DNA of 14,010 nucleotides from an uncultured Alcaligenaceae bacterium (GTDB taxonomy: Bacteria; Pseudomonadota; Gammaproteobacteria; Burkholderiales; Burkholderiaceae_B), in assembly GCA_937952975.1 (NCBI GenBank), contig CALFXX010000175.1, positions 1-14,010 on the forward strand, in the 5' to 3' direction. Made by a program: the position numbers and the translations under genes. The notes under the pieces were generated by a model. That model made no database searches. It was not told the DNA's origin and saw nothing but the letters and a program-made list of their open reading frames with translations. This document shows positions 8,469 through 14,010 of this stretch, piece after piece. Every line of letters starts with the position of its first letter. The stretch's first letter is position 1.

Positions 8469-9311
8469 CTAAAGCGCAACAGGCGTTGCGCCTGGAACAA
8501 AAAATCGCTCATTGAGCTCTTGTAAGCCAAGCCGGTCTAATAAGGCCTGCAGGCGGGCAATTGTGTGCGTCTTGGGCGGGCCTTTGTGCTCGGCGATGAT
8601 CAGCTCGTTTTTTAACGAATGCTCCCAGCCCACCAATTCGGTCACTGTGACTTGATAACCGTGTGCCTCAAGTTGTAGGCAACGCAAGGTGTTGGTGACC
8701 TGGCTACCAAACTCACGCGTATGCAACGGGTGTCGCCAAATTTCGGCTAAGGGATCTCTCAGTTGCTGCGCCTTGTGCTTGCGCAAGACCCCTGCTACTT
8801 CGGCCTGGCAGCAGGGCACTAGCACCATAAAGCGCGCTTGTTTCGCTAAGCCAAAACGAATCGCATCGTCTGTCGCGGTATTGCATGCGTGCAGGGCGGT
8901 CACCATGTCTACCCGGTCGGGTAGTGCGGGTGAGTGGATCGAGTCGGCGACCGACTCGTTTAAAAACTGCATCTGCGAAAACCCTAGTTCGCGCGCCAAG
9001 TTGGCTGTTTGCGCCACAAGTTGTGCGCGGGTCTCAATGCCCACCATACGCGCCGCTTTGGAGTGGTGACGCAAATATAAATCCACCAAAATGAACCCTA
9101 GGTATGATTTTCCGGCGCCATGATCGACCACGCAAAAATTTGGATTTTTTGCATTCAGTTGCGAGAGCAGTGGCTCGATAAATTGAAACAGGTGATACAC
9201 CTGTTTGAGCTTGCGTCGGCTGTCCTGATTGAGTTTGCCGTCGCGCGTCAAAATATGCAGCGCTTTTAGCAGCTCAATGGATTGTTCTGGCCGGATGTCG
9301 GGGGTTGTCAT
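8469..9311 (-). CDS. Class I SAM-dependent methyltransferase (Methyltransf_32-like)
   Basis: A 280-residue protein with a Rossmann-type SAM-binding motif VVDHGAGKSYLG (61-72), acidic loop GIETRAQLV, ALHACNTATDDAI, and VPCCQAEV. The combination of HACxxATD and a CC motif recalls the Methyltransf_32 group and, more distantly, the tRNA methyltransferase Trm13 (HLCGxATD and CC). An RNA or protein substrate is therefore more likely than a small metabolite, but this is inference. An N-terminal helical region (about 1-55) precedes the catalytic domain. It is divergent from hisD, with a 209-base shared upstream region, and lies upstream of the epimerase gene. The start at 9311 has no good Shine-Dalgarno sequence. 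Confidence 0.8.
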   Translation of the reverse strand: MTTPDIRPEQSIELLKALHILTRDGKLNQDSRRKLKQVYHLFQFIEPLLSQLNAKNPNFCVVDHGAGKSYLGFILVDLYLRHHSKAARMVGIETRAQLVAQTANLARELGFSQMQFLNESVADSIHSPALPDRVDMVTALHACNTATDDAIRFGLAKQARFMVLVPCCQAEVAGVLRKHKAQQLRDPLAEIWRHPLHTREFGSQVTNTLRCLQLEAHGYQVTVTELVGWEHSLKNELIIAEHKGPPKTHTIARLQALLDRLGLQELNERFFVPGATPVAL

Positions 9312-9483
9312 GTAAGGGGGGTGAAGCGTAAGGAAAACAGAGGGCGCACAAGCTTACCCCACAATCTGTTTTGGATAGGTTTAAAGCAAAATCAAAAAAA
9401 TAATGTCGCGACAGGCAAAAAGGCAAGTTAACAAAGAATAGTTTAGTCTTCTTGTGCAGCTATTGACGCCCACAATATCGTAT

Positions 9484-9510
9484 CCTAGCGGATTGATCTA
9501 AATCGTTAGG
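9484..9510 (+). promoter_or_regulatory. Inverted repeat overlapping the hisD ribosome-binding site
   Basis: CCTAGCG (9484-9490) and CGTTAGG (9504-9510) pair with one G-T wobble around a 13-base spacer. The right arm includes the first three bases of the AGGAG site (9508-9512) used by the ATG at 9521. It could be a repressor operator or a small translational hairpin; no regulator gene is in the window. Confidence 0.3.
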
Positions 9511-9520
9511 AGCTCACCCC

Positions 9521-10846
9521 ATGTCAGTGCGTTATTTGAAGCGTGGCCGCAACGCAGCCGAAGTTGCCGAGGCCGATGCCAAGGTCCGTGCCACCGTTGA
9601 AGGTATTTTGTTAGATATCGAAAAACGTGGTGACAGCGCAGTTAAAGAATTGTCGGCGAAGTTTGATCAGTGGGAGCCCAGCGAGTTTCGCTTAAGTCAG
9701 GCTGCGATTGAGAAGGCCATCAAGCAATTATCGCCACGTGAAATTGAAGATATTCGCTTTGCTCAAACGCAAATTCGTCGTTTCGCTGAAATTCAGCGCG
9801 CCTCGATGCAAGACGTTGAAGTCGAAACCATGCCGGGCGTCGTACTGGGTCATACTCATATTCCAATGAATGCCGTTGGCTGTTATGTCCCCGGTGGAAA
9901 ATATCCGATGATTGCTTCGGCCCACATGAGTGTGCTGACGGCGAAGGTGGCTGGTGTCAAACGTATTGTGGCAACCGCACCCCCATATCAGGGGGCCCCG
10001 CACCCAGCGATTGTGACGGCCATGCACTTTGCCGGCGCGGATGAAATCTTGGTACTCGGTGGCATTCAGGCTGTCGGCGCAATGGCTCTGGGTACGCAAT
10101 CGATTGCCCCGGTAGATATGCTGGTTGGACCGGGCAATATGTTTGTGGCTGAAGCCAAGCGCCAGCTCTTTGGTCGTGTAGGGATTGATCTGTTTGCAGG
10201 CCCGACCGAGACTTTGATCATTGCCGATGATTCGGCCGATGCCGAGATGTGCGCGGTTGACTTACTCGGGCAGGCTGAACATGGCCCAACGTCTCCTTCG
10301 ATTTTGTTGACAACTAGCGAAGCCTTGGCGCGCGCCACCATGGCAGAAGTCGAACGTCAATTATCGATTTTGCCGACAGCAGACATTGCACGTGTTTCGT
10401 GGGCAGAGCACGGCGAGGTGATCGTGGTGGACACGGTTGACGAATTGATTGAAACGGCCGATCAGTTGGCGTTTGAACACGTGCAAGTGTTGACGCGCGA
10501 CCCTGATGTATTCTTAAAGCGCATGACAAACTATGGCGCCTTATTTTTAGGCCCTCGTACGAACGTGAGCTTTGGCGATAAAGTCATCGGCACCAATCAC
10601 ACCTTGCCTACCAAGCGTAGCGCTCGGTTTACTGGCGGCTTATGGGTCGGCAAGTTCTTAAAGACCTGCACCTATCAACGTGTCACAACCGATGCCGCTT
10701 CGGCTTTGGTGGGCGAGTATTGTTCGCGCCTGTGTCATATGGAAAACTTCGCGGGTCACGGTGAGCAAGCCAACCTGCGAGTACGCCGTTATGGCCAACG
10801 TCCAGAGTTACCTTGGTATCAGCCAGTCGCTGCCAAAGGCGAGTGA
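9521..10846 (+). CDS. hisD: Histidinol dehydrogenase family enzyme, probably a catabolic paralog (sulfopropanediol dehydrogenase-like)
   Basis: A 441-residue Zn- and NAD-dependent alcohol dehydrogenase of the HisD fold. Zinc ligands by comparison with E. coli HisD: Q251 and H254 (LLGQAEHG), D353 (FGDKVIGTNH) and H413 (FAGHGEQ). The Glu-His catalytic pair is E319-H320 (FEHVQV). NAD-region motifs PGGKYP and GPGNMFVAEAKRQLFG are present. AGG AG lies eight bases before the ATG. Several positions differ from biosynthetic HisD: QAEHG instead of QAEHD, AFEHVQ instead of APEHLE, and AGPTETLI instead of AGPSEILV. No other his gene adjoins. A Bug receptor gene follows instead. I infer a catabolic paralog of the HpsN (sulfopropanediol 3-dehydrogenase) type oxidising an imported alcohol. 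Substrate is unproven, and true histidinol dehydrogenase remains possible. Confidence 0.85.
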   Translation: MSVRYLKRGRNAAEVAEADAKVRATVEGILLDIEKRGDSAVKELSAKFDQWEPSEFRLSQAAIEKAIKQLSPREIEDIRFAQTQIRRFAEIQRASMQDVEVETMPGVVLGHTHIPMNAVGCYVPGGKYPMIASAHMSVLTAKVAGVKRIVATAPPYQGAPHPAIVTAMHFAGADEILVLGGIQAVGAMALGTQSIAPVDMLVGPGNMFVAEAKRQLFGRVGIDLFAGPTETLIIADDSADAEMCAVDLLGQAEHGPTSPSILLTTSEALARATMAEVERQLSILPTADIARVSWAEHGEVIVVDTVDELIETADQLAFEHVQVLTRDPDVFLKRMTNYGALFLGPRTNVSFGDKVIGTNHTLPTKRSARFTGGLWVGKFLKTCTYQRVTTDAASALVGEYCSRLCHMENFAGHGEQANLRVRRYGQRPELPWYQPVAAKGE

Positions 10847-10851
10847 ACGTT

Positions 10852-10876
10852 AAAGCCCGCTGGTCTTAGGGGCTTT
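10852..10876 (+). terminator. Weak stem-loop after hisD
   Basis: AAAGCCC (10852-10858) pairs perfectly with GGGCTTT (10870-10876) around an 11-base loop, starting six bases after the hisD stop. No U-tract follows, so it may pause or protect mRNA rather than terminate. Transcription into the Bug gene is possible. Confidence 0.3.
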
Positions 10877-10998
10877 GAGTGATGGTTTGACGGTGGCAAA
10901 GGGATGGCGCCACTCAGTAGGCTGAGTGTGTTAAGGGGGCCAAGCATGCGAACCGCTGACTATGAAAAAAAGCGCTGAATATAAACCTTGGGGACAAC

Positions 10999-12012
10999 AT
11001 GACTATCAACACTAAAAACAATATAAACAGCAGCAAATTCTCGACTTTCAGTCGCTGGTGCGCACTGCTGTTACTTGCGGTGCTGGGCGGGCAGGGCGTC
11101 GCCGAAGCACAAGACACCTACCCAAATAAATCCCTGCGCTTGCTGGTGCCTTATCCGCCAGGAGGCGTGACCGACTATGCAAGCCGTACCATCGCCGAGC
11201 GGCTTGGACGCGAGTTAGGTCAGTCGGTCATTGTCGAGAACAAAGCGGGCGCAGCCTCGACAATTGCCAGCAATATCACGGCGCGGGCAACGCCCGATGG
11301 CTACACTGCATACGCAGCGCCAGTATCGATTGTGATCAACCCCGTATTGCAGGGTAAGGTTGAATACGATCCCTACAAAGATTTTCAGCCAATCTCAATG
11401 ATGCTGACTTCGCCTTTTGTGCTGCACGCCAACAAAGATTTCAAAGCAAAAGACGTTAAAGAGCTTATTGCCTTGGTACGGGCCAACCCCGACAAGTACT
11501 CGATCGGAACCTCAGGGATCGGTTCGATTAACCATCTGGCTGCTGAATATTTCATTAAAACGTTCGGCTTAAAAATGGCAGTGATCCACTACAAAGGTGG
11601 TGCGCCCGCGGCACAGGATCTGATTGGAGGACAAATTGAAATGATGTTCTCGGCGCTAAACGAAGCCTTGCCGTTCGTGACATCAGGGCGTACCAAGGGC
11701 ATGGCGGTATCAGTCGCGAAACGCGTTGCGCTTCTTCCAGACCTTCCTACCATCGATGAAGCGTCAGGGACGACTGGGTTTGACGCTGTGTTTTGGGTGG
11801 CGCTGATGACGCCCGCCAAGGTGCCAACGCAGGTGTTGGCCCGCTTAACGGCGGCCATGCAGGTAGTGGGTCAGGACCAAAATTTAGCCAGTGACTTGGC
11901 TCAGAAGGGCGTGTATTTGCGCGTCTCATCGCCGGAAGAGGTCAATCAGTTTATGCAGCGTGATGGCGAAAAATGGGGTCGACTGATTAGAGATCTGGGA
12001 ATTAAAGAGTAG
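10999..12012 (+). CDS. Tripartite tricarboxylate transporter (Bug) family substrate-binding protein
   Basis: Secreted periplasmic solute receptor, 337 residues. A signal peptide is clear: basic N-region, hydrophobic core CALLLLAVLGG (about 21-31), cleavage probably after AEA at residue 37. The mature protein has the Bug hallmarks: YPNKSLRLLVPYPPGG, DYASRTIAERLG, VIVENKAGAAS, ARATPDGYT, YDPYKDFQPIS, GTSGIGSINHLAAEYF, HYKGGAPAAQDLIGGQIEMMF and LPDLPTIDEA. Such proteins bind carboxylates and other small organics and often work without a nearby transporter in Burkholderiales. No TctA/TctB gene is seen here. It lies 152 bases after hisD on the same strand, suggesting it captures the substrate, or a relative of it, used by that dehydrogenase. 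GGGGA lies just upstream of the ATG. Confidence 0.92.
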   Translation: MTINTKNNINSSKFSTFSRWCALLLLAVLGGQGVAEAQDTYPNKSLRLLVPYPPGGVTDYASRTIAERLGRELGQSVIVENKAGAASTIASNITARATPDGYTAYAAPVSIVINPVLQGKVEYDPYKDFQPISMMLTSPFVLHANKDFKAKDVKELIALVRANPDKYSIGTSGIGSINHLAAEYFIKTFGLKMAVIHYKGGAPAAQDLIGGQIEMMFSALNEALPFVTSGRTKGMAVSVAKRVALLPDLPTIDEASGTTGFDAVFWVALMTPAKVPTQVLARLTAAMQVVGQDQNLASDLAQKGVYLRVSSPEEVNQFMQRDGEKWGRLIRDLGIKE

Positions 12013-12051
12013 GGCGACTGAGTTGAACGCACTCGCAAATCAGATGCTCGT

Positions 12052-12057
12052 TACAAT
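12052..12057 (+). promoter_or_regulatory. Candidate -10 box for the HAD-tadA pair
   Basis: TACAAT 30 bases before the HAD start, in the 75-base gap after the Bug gene. It is the same hexamer as the -10 box at 4971. No good -35 box lies at 16-18 bases; TTGAAC (12023-12028) is 23 bases away, which is too far. Confidence 0.35.
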
Positions 12058-12087
12058 CGAATTCTTCAATGCAGACGGATATAAATA

Positions 12088-12933
12088 ATGTCTGATGTCA
12101 TCGCCCTCATTTTTGATTTTGACGACACGCTGGCGCCCGACAGTACTTCAGGGTTTCTGGATTCGCTTGGGGTCGATACGCAGCAATTTTGGACAAAGCG
12201 CGTTGACCCCTTGTTGGCACAAGATTGGGATCCTGTGCCAGCCTATCTGCACGAGATGATTGCTTTATCGCGTGAAGGGCAACATGGCTCGATTACACAA
12301 GAAAAGCTTCAGCAATGGGGTAAAACTTTACCGTTGCATGCGGGGGTTCAATCGCTTTTTAGTCGCTTGCGCGAGCAAGTGCGCCAGGCACACCCTCAGG
12401 TTCAACTCGAGTTTTATCTGATCTCGAGCGGTATCGGTGATGTGGTACGTCATACCTCGATTGCGCATGAATTTACTGGTATCTGGGCCTCTGAGTTTGT
12501 CTACGATCAACAGGGCTGCATTGCGTTTCCAAAACGCATCGTCAGCTTTACCGACAAAACACGCTATTTGTTTCAGATCCAGAAGGGCATCGTGGGCCCA
12601 GCGTTTAGCGGCAAGCCCTTTGAGGTCAACCGTAAAGTTGCCGAAGACCGTTTGCGCGTGCCCTTTGATCAAATGGTCTTTGTAGGTGATGGCTATACCG
12701 ATATCCCGTGCTTCTCGTTGATTCGTAGCTCTGGAGGCTTTGCCTTTGGCGTTTGGGATCCCAAACATCGTGATAAGCGCAGCAGAGCGTGGGGCTTTAT
12801 TGAAGATGGTCGGGTATCGAATTTAAATCAGGCACGCTACGACGCCGATGCTGAACTATACCAATGGCTTGAAGAAGCGTTAACAAGTTTAGCAGCGCGC
12901 GTTGCGCTTAAGGCTCGCTTGTATCGTGGTTGA
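12088..12933 (+). CDS. HAD-superfamily phosphatase
   Basis: Haloacid-dehalogenase-fold hydrolase of 281 residues. Motif I DFDDT gives nucleophile D10 and general acid D12. Motif II is LISSG. A conserved Lys candidate lies in SGKPFEVNRK. Motif IV is VGDGYTDIP with D201 and D205. The helical region between motifs I and II (about 20-100) resembles the C1 cap of phosphoserine-phosphatase-like HADs. Substrate cannot be read from sequence. The ATG at 12088 has only a weak ribosome-binding site. Its stop (12931-12933) overlaps the likely GTG start of tadA, so the two are probably co-translated. Codon use is typical of the first 13 kb (Arg CGT/CGC). Confidence 0.85.
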   Translation: MSDVIALIFDFDDTLAPDSTSGFLDSLGVDTQQFWTKRVDPLLAQDWDPVPAYLHEMIALSREGQHGSITQEKLQQWGKTLPLHAGVQSLFSRLREQVRQAHPQVQLEFYLISSGIGDVVRHTSIAHEFTGIWASEFVYDQQGCIAFPKRIVSFTDKTRYLFQIQKGIVGPAFSGKPFEVNRKVAEDRLRVPFDQMVFVGDGYTDIPCFSLIRSSGGFAFGVWDPKHRDKRSRAWGFIEDGRVSNLNQARYDADAELYQWLEEALTSLAARVALKARLYRG

Positions 12934-13378
12934 TGTCGACTGGATGCAAATGGCCTTAGCGCAAGCTGCACAAGCACAGCAGCTGGGTGAAGTGCCAGTG
13001 GGTGCCGTGCTGATCGATGCGCAGGGTGAACTGCTAGCAACAGGATTTAACCGTACCATCATTGATCACGACCCAACGGCGCACGCCGAGATTGTCGCCC
13101 TACGACGAGCGGCTGAGGCAGTTGGAAACTGGCGGCTCGACGGTTGCACCGTCATTGTGACCCTCGAACCCTGCGTCATGTGTGCGGGAGCCATCTTGAA
13201 TGCTCGAGTTGACGCTGTCGTCATCGGCGCCAGCGACGAAAAGGCTGGGGCGGTGGGATCTCGCTACAACGTGCTGCAAGATCCCCGACTCCTCCACGAA
13301 GTCTCCGTGACGTGGGACGTCGAGGGAGCGGCATCCGCCGCGCTGCTCCAGCAATTCTTCGCCACTCGTCGTTCGTAG
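12926..13378 (+). CDS. tadA: tRNA-specific adenosine deaminase TadA (sequence appears chimeric)
   Basis: TadA converts A34 to inosine in tRNA-Arg(ACG). From a GTG start at 12926 it has 150 residues. TTG at 12902 and ATG at 12944 are other possible starts; GTG overlaps the HAD stop and keeps the VDVDWMQMAL N-terminus. Active-site motifs: H53-A-E55 (Zn ligand and proton shuttle) and PCVMC with C83 and C86. The N-terminal half (GEVPVGAVLID) uses the same codons as its neighbours. From about 13100 on, Arg codons become CGA/CGG-rich, and the protein shows AGAVGSRYNVLQDPRLLHE, an actinobacterial signature where Proteobacteria usually have GACGS and LNH. The frame is intact across the change. Function call is secure; integrity as one natural gene is doubtful. 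Confidence 0.88.
   Translation: MVDVDWMQMALAQAAQAQQLGEVPVGAVLIDAQGELLATGFNRTIIDHDPTAHAEIVALRRAAEAVGNWRLDGCTVIVTLEPCVMCAGAILNARVDAVVIGASDEKAGAVGSRYNVLQDPRLLHEVSVTWDVEGAASAALLQQFFATRRS
13075..13120. other. Composition and phylogenetic-signal breakpoint within tadA
   Basis: The switch falls in or just after the conserved HDPTAHAEI coding stretch. Before it, Arg codons are nearly all CGT/CGC (none of the Arg codons I read in the preceding HAD gene is CGA). After it, about half of the eight or so Arg codons in the tadA remainder are CGA. Downstream genes and their order also look actinobacterial. The breakpoint is placed by eye to within some tens of bases. Confidence 0.6.
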
Positions 13379-13464
13379 AGCCACATCACGACGGCTACCG
13401 GGCCGGCGTGGCGTGGCCGCCTTCTCTAAAAAATCGCTCGTAGCCCCGAAGTAGACTCGTCAAC

Positions 13465-13552
13465 GGACAGGTGCTAGAGCGGCCGAATAGGACGGTCTCG
13501 AAAACCGTTGTGGTGCAAGCCACCGTGGGTTCAAATCCCACCCTGTCCGCCA
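13465..13552 (+). tRNA. tRNA-Ser (anticodon CGA), CCA encoded
   Basis: Acceptor GGACAGG (13465-13471) pairs with CCTGTCC before discriminator G13549; CCA is encoded at 13550-13552. The anticodon arm is ACGGT, CTCGAAA loop, ACCGT, giving anticodon CGA (reads UCG). A class II variable arm GTGG/CCAC is present, as expected for Ser. The T arm is GTGGG, TTCAAAT, CCCAC. It lies 86 bases after tadA. That adjacency is, to my knowledge, seen in actinobacteria. Confidence 0.95.
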
Positions 13553-13693
13553 GCAGACAAATACAGAAGTAGGCAGGCCGGACATCCAAAGGTCCGGTAT
13601 TGATCGAGCTGGATGAGCTTTTCGGGTTGGAACACCGACCTGGCGAAGCGACCGGCGAGATTGCCCGCTGCCGTGTTTGTCGAAGACGTGAAT
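13553..13693. other. Gene-free spacer between tRNA-Ser and terminator
   Basis: No convincing coding frame. It contains one perfect 6-bp hairpin, CCGGAC (13578-13583) with GTCCGG (13592-13597), without a T-tract. It may be tRNA trailer or an untranslated RNA ending at the terminator. Confidence 0.5.
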
Positions 13694-13738
13694 GAACCCC
13701 GCTGGGCCGTGAAAGGTCCAGCGGGGTTCTTGGTTTTT
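13694..13738 (+). terminator. Strong intrinsic terminator
   Basis: GAACCCCGCTGG (13694-13705) pairs perfectly with CCAGCGGGGTTC (13718-13729). The stem extends inward through G-T, C-G and C-G pairs to a six-base loop (13709-13714), then a T-rich tail ttggttttt follows. The T-tract is on the plus side only, so it ends rightward transcription, presumably from the tRNA. Confidence 0.88.
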
Positions 13739-13754
13739 CGCCCGTGGAGCGGCG

Positions 13755-14010
13755 CTAAGTCGTCAGAGGGTGCAACACGACGAGCTGGCCGTTGACCAGA
13801 TGAGTGATGCTCGTCAAGGCGTGGTGATAGCGCTTGCGCTTCACGAGCTTGCGCTTCGAAGCTTTCGGAAAAGGACCATGGAGTCGGTCCCACGCGATCG
13901 CAAAGCGCCGGTTCGTCGTGGCGACCGCTACCGCAACCATCAGGCCGGTCTTGACGATGCCGCGCATACGGACCTTGCCGCGGTTGAAGCCGGCGACGGA
14001 TTCGTCCTTC
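13755..14010 (-). CDS. C-terminal fragment of an unrecognised protein, possibly a transposase (cut by window)
   Basis: The minus-strand frame is open from the right edge to TAG at 13757-13755, about 84 residues. Third positions are strongly G/C in the first codons (AAG GAC GAA TCC GTC GCC GGC TTC), which supports real coding, and the frame continues beyond the edge. The protein reads KDESVAGFNRGKVRMRG, then a hydrophobic stretch IVKTGLMVAVAVATTNRR, then a basic tail. A conserved R-V-x-x-x-G-x-x-K-T-G-L-M-V-A segment followed by a short variable tail is reminiscent of the C-termini of some actinobacterial insertion-sequence transposases. I cannot confirm the family from this fragment. Position next to a tRNA gene would suit a mobile element. 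An ATG at 13967 exists but is probably internal. Confidence 0.5.
   Translation of the reverse strand, partial: KDESVAGFNRGKVRMRGIVKTGLMVAVAVATTNRRFAIAWDRLHGPFPKASKRKLVKRKRYHHALTSITHLVNGQLVVLHPLTT

Noticed and set aside
9463..9486. TTGACG ... TATCCT as a hisD promoter
   Set aside because: The spacer is only 12 bases, too short for a sigma70 promoter.
13395..13589. Minus-strand frame containing RVGFEPTVACTTTVFE
   Set aside because: This is the well-known false translation of the antisense of a Ser tRNA; the tRNA at 13465-13552 explains it.
13613..13795. 60-residue plus-strand frame over the terminator
   Set aside because: It reads through the terminator stem, has no ribosome-binding site and no recognisable content.
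13531..13893. 120-residue minus-strand frame at the right end
   Set aside because: It runs through the terminator and tRNA-flanking DNA and conflicts with the better-supported 13755-14010 frame.

Overview
The first ~13.1 kb reads as chromosomal DNA of a betaproteobacterium, most likely Burkholderiales (Alcaligenaceae-like). The evidence is the family content (a Bug-type tripartite tricarboxylate receptor, greB and rnm of proteobacterial type, a two-part ComEC), moderate GC, Arg codons almost all CGT/CGC, and TACAAT-type -10 boxes. No plasmid, phage or CRISPR genes are visible in this part.

Layout: (1) 1-2150, + strand: 3' part of a cyclic-di-GMP signalling gene with two nearly identical GAF domains and an HD-GYP phosphodiesterase domain; its start lies outside the window. 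(2) 2287-4931, +: comEC, the DNA-uptake channel, broken by an apparent one-base deletion near 3735. (3) 5064-7427, +: an alpha/beta hydrolase, an RNase AM-like PHP phosphoesterase (rnm) overlapping it by 11 bases, and greB. (4) 7457-9311, -: a YeeZ-like NAD-dependent epimerase family protein and a PCCQ-motif SAM methyltransferase, convergent with greB. (5) 9521-12012, +: a histidinol-dehydrogenase-family enzyme followed by a secreted Bug solute-binding protein. This looks like an uptake-plus-oxidation catabolic pair rather than histidine biosynthesis. (6) 12088-13378, +: a HAD phosphatase overlapping tadA, the tRNA adenosine deaminase.

The last ~0.9 kb looks different. Within tadA, around the HAE motif (about 13075-13120), codon choice and protein signature change from betaproteobacterial to actinobacterial. 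This is followed by tRNA-Ser(CGA) with encoded CCA (tadA next to a Ser tRNA is an arrangement I recall from actinobacteria), a strong intrinsic terminator, and the C-terminal end of a high-GC3 minus-strand gene that may be a transposase. The simplest explanation is a chimeric metagenome contig joined through a conserved stretch of tadA. Horizontal replacement is the less likely alternative.

I found no clearly new biological system. The points most worth checking are the tadA junction, the comEC frameshift with its hairpin-masked start and pentapeptide repeat, the recent GAF duplication, and the HisD-paralog/Bug pair.
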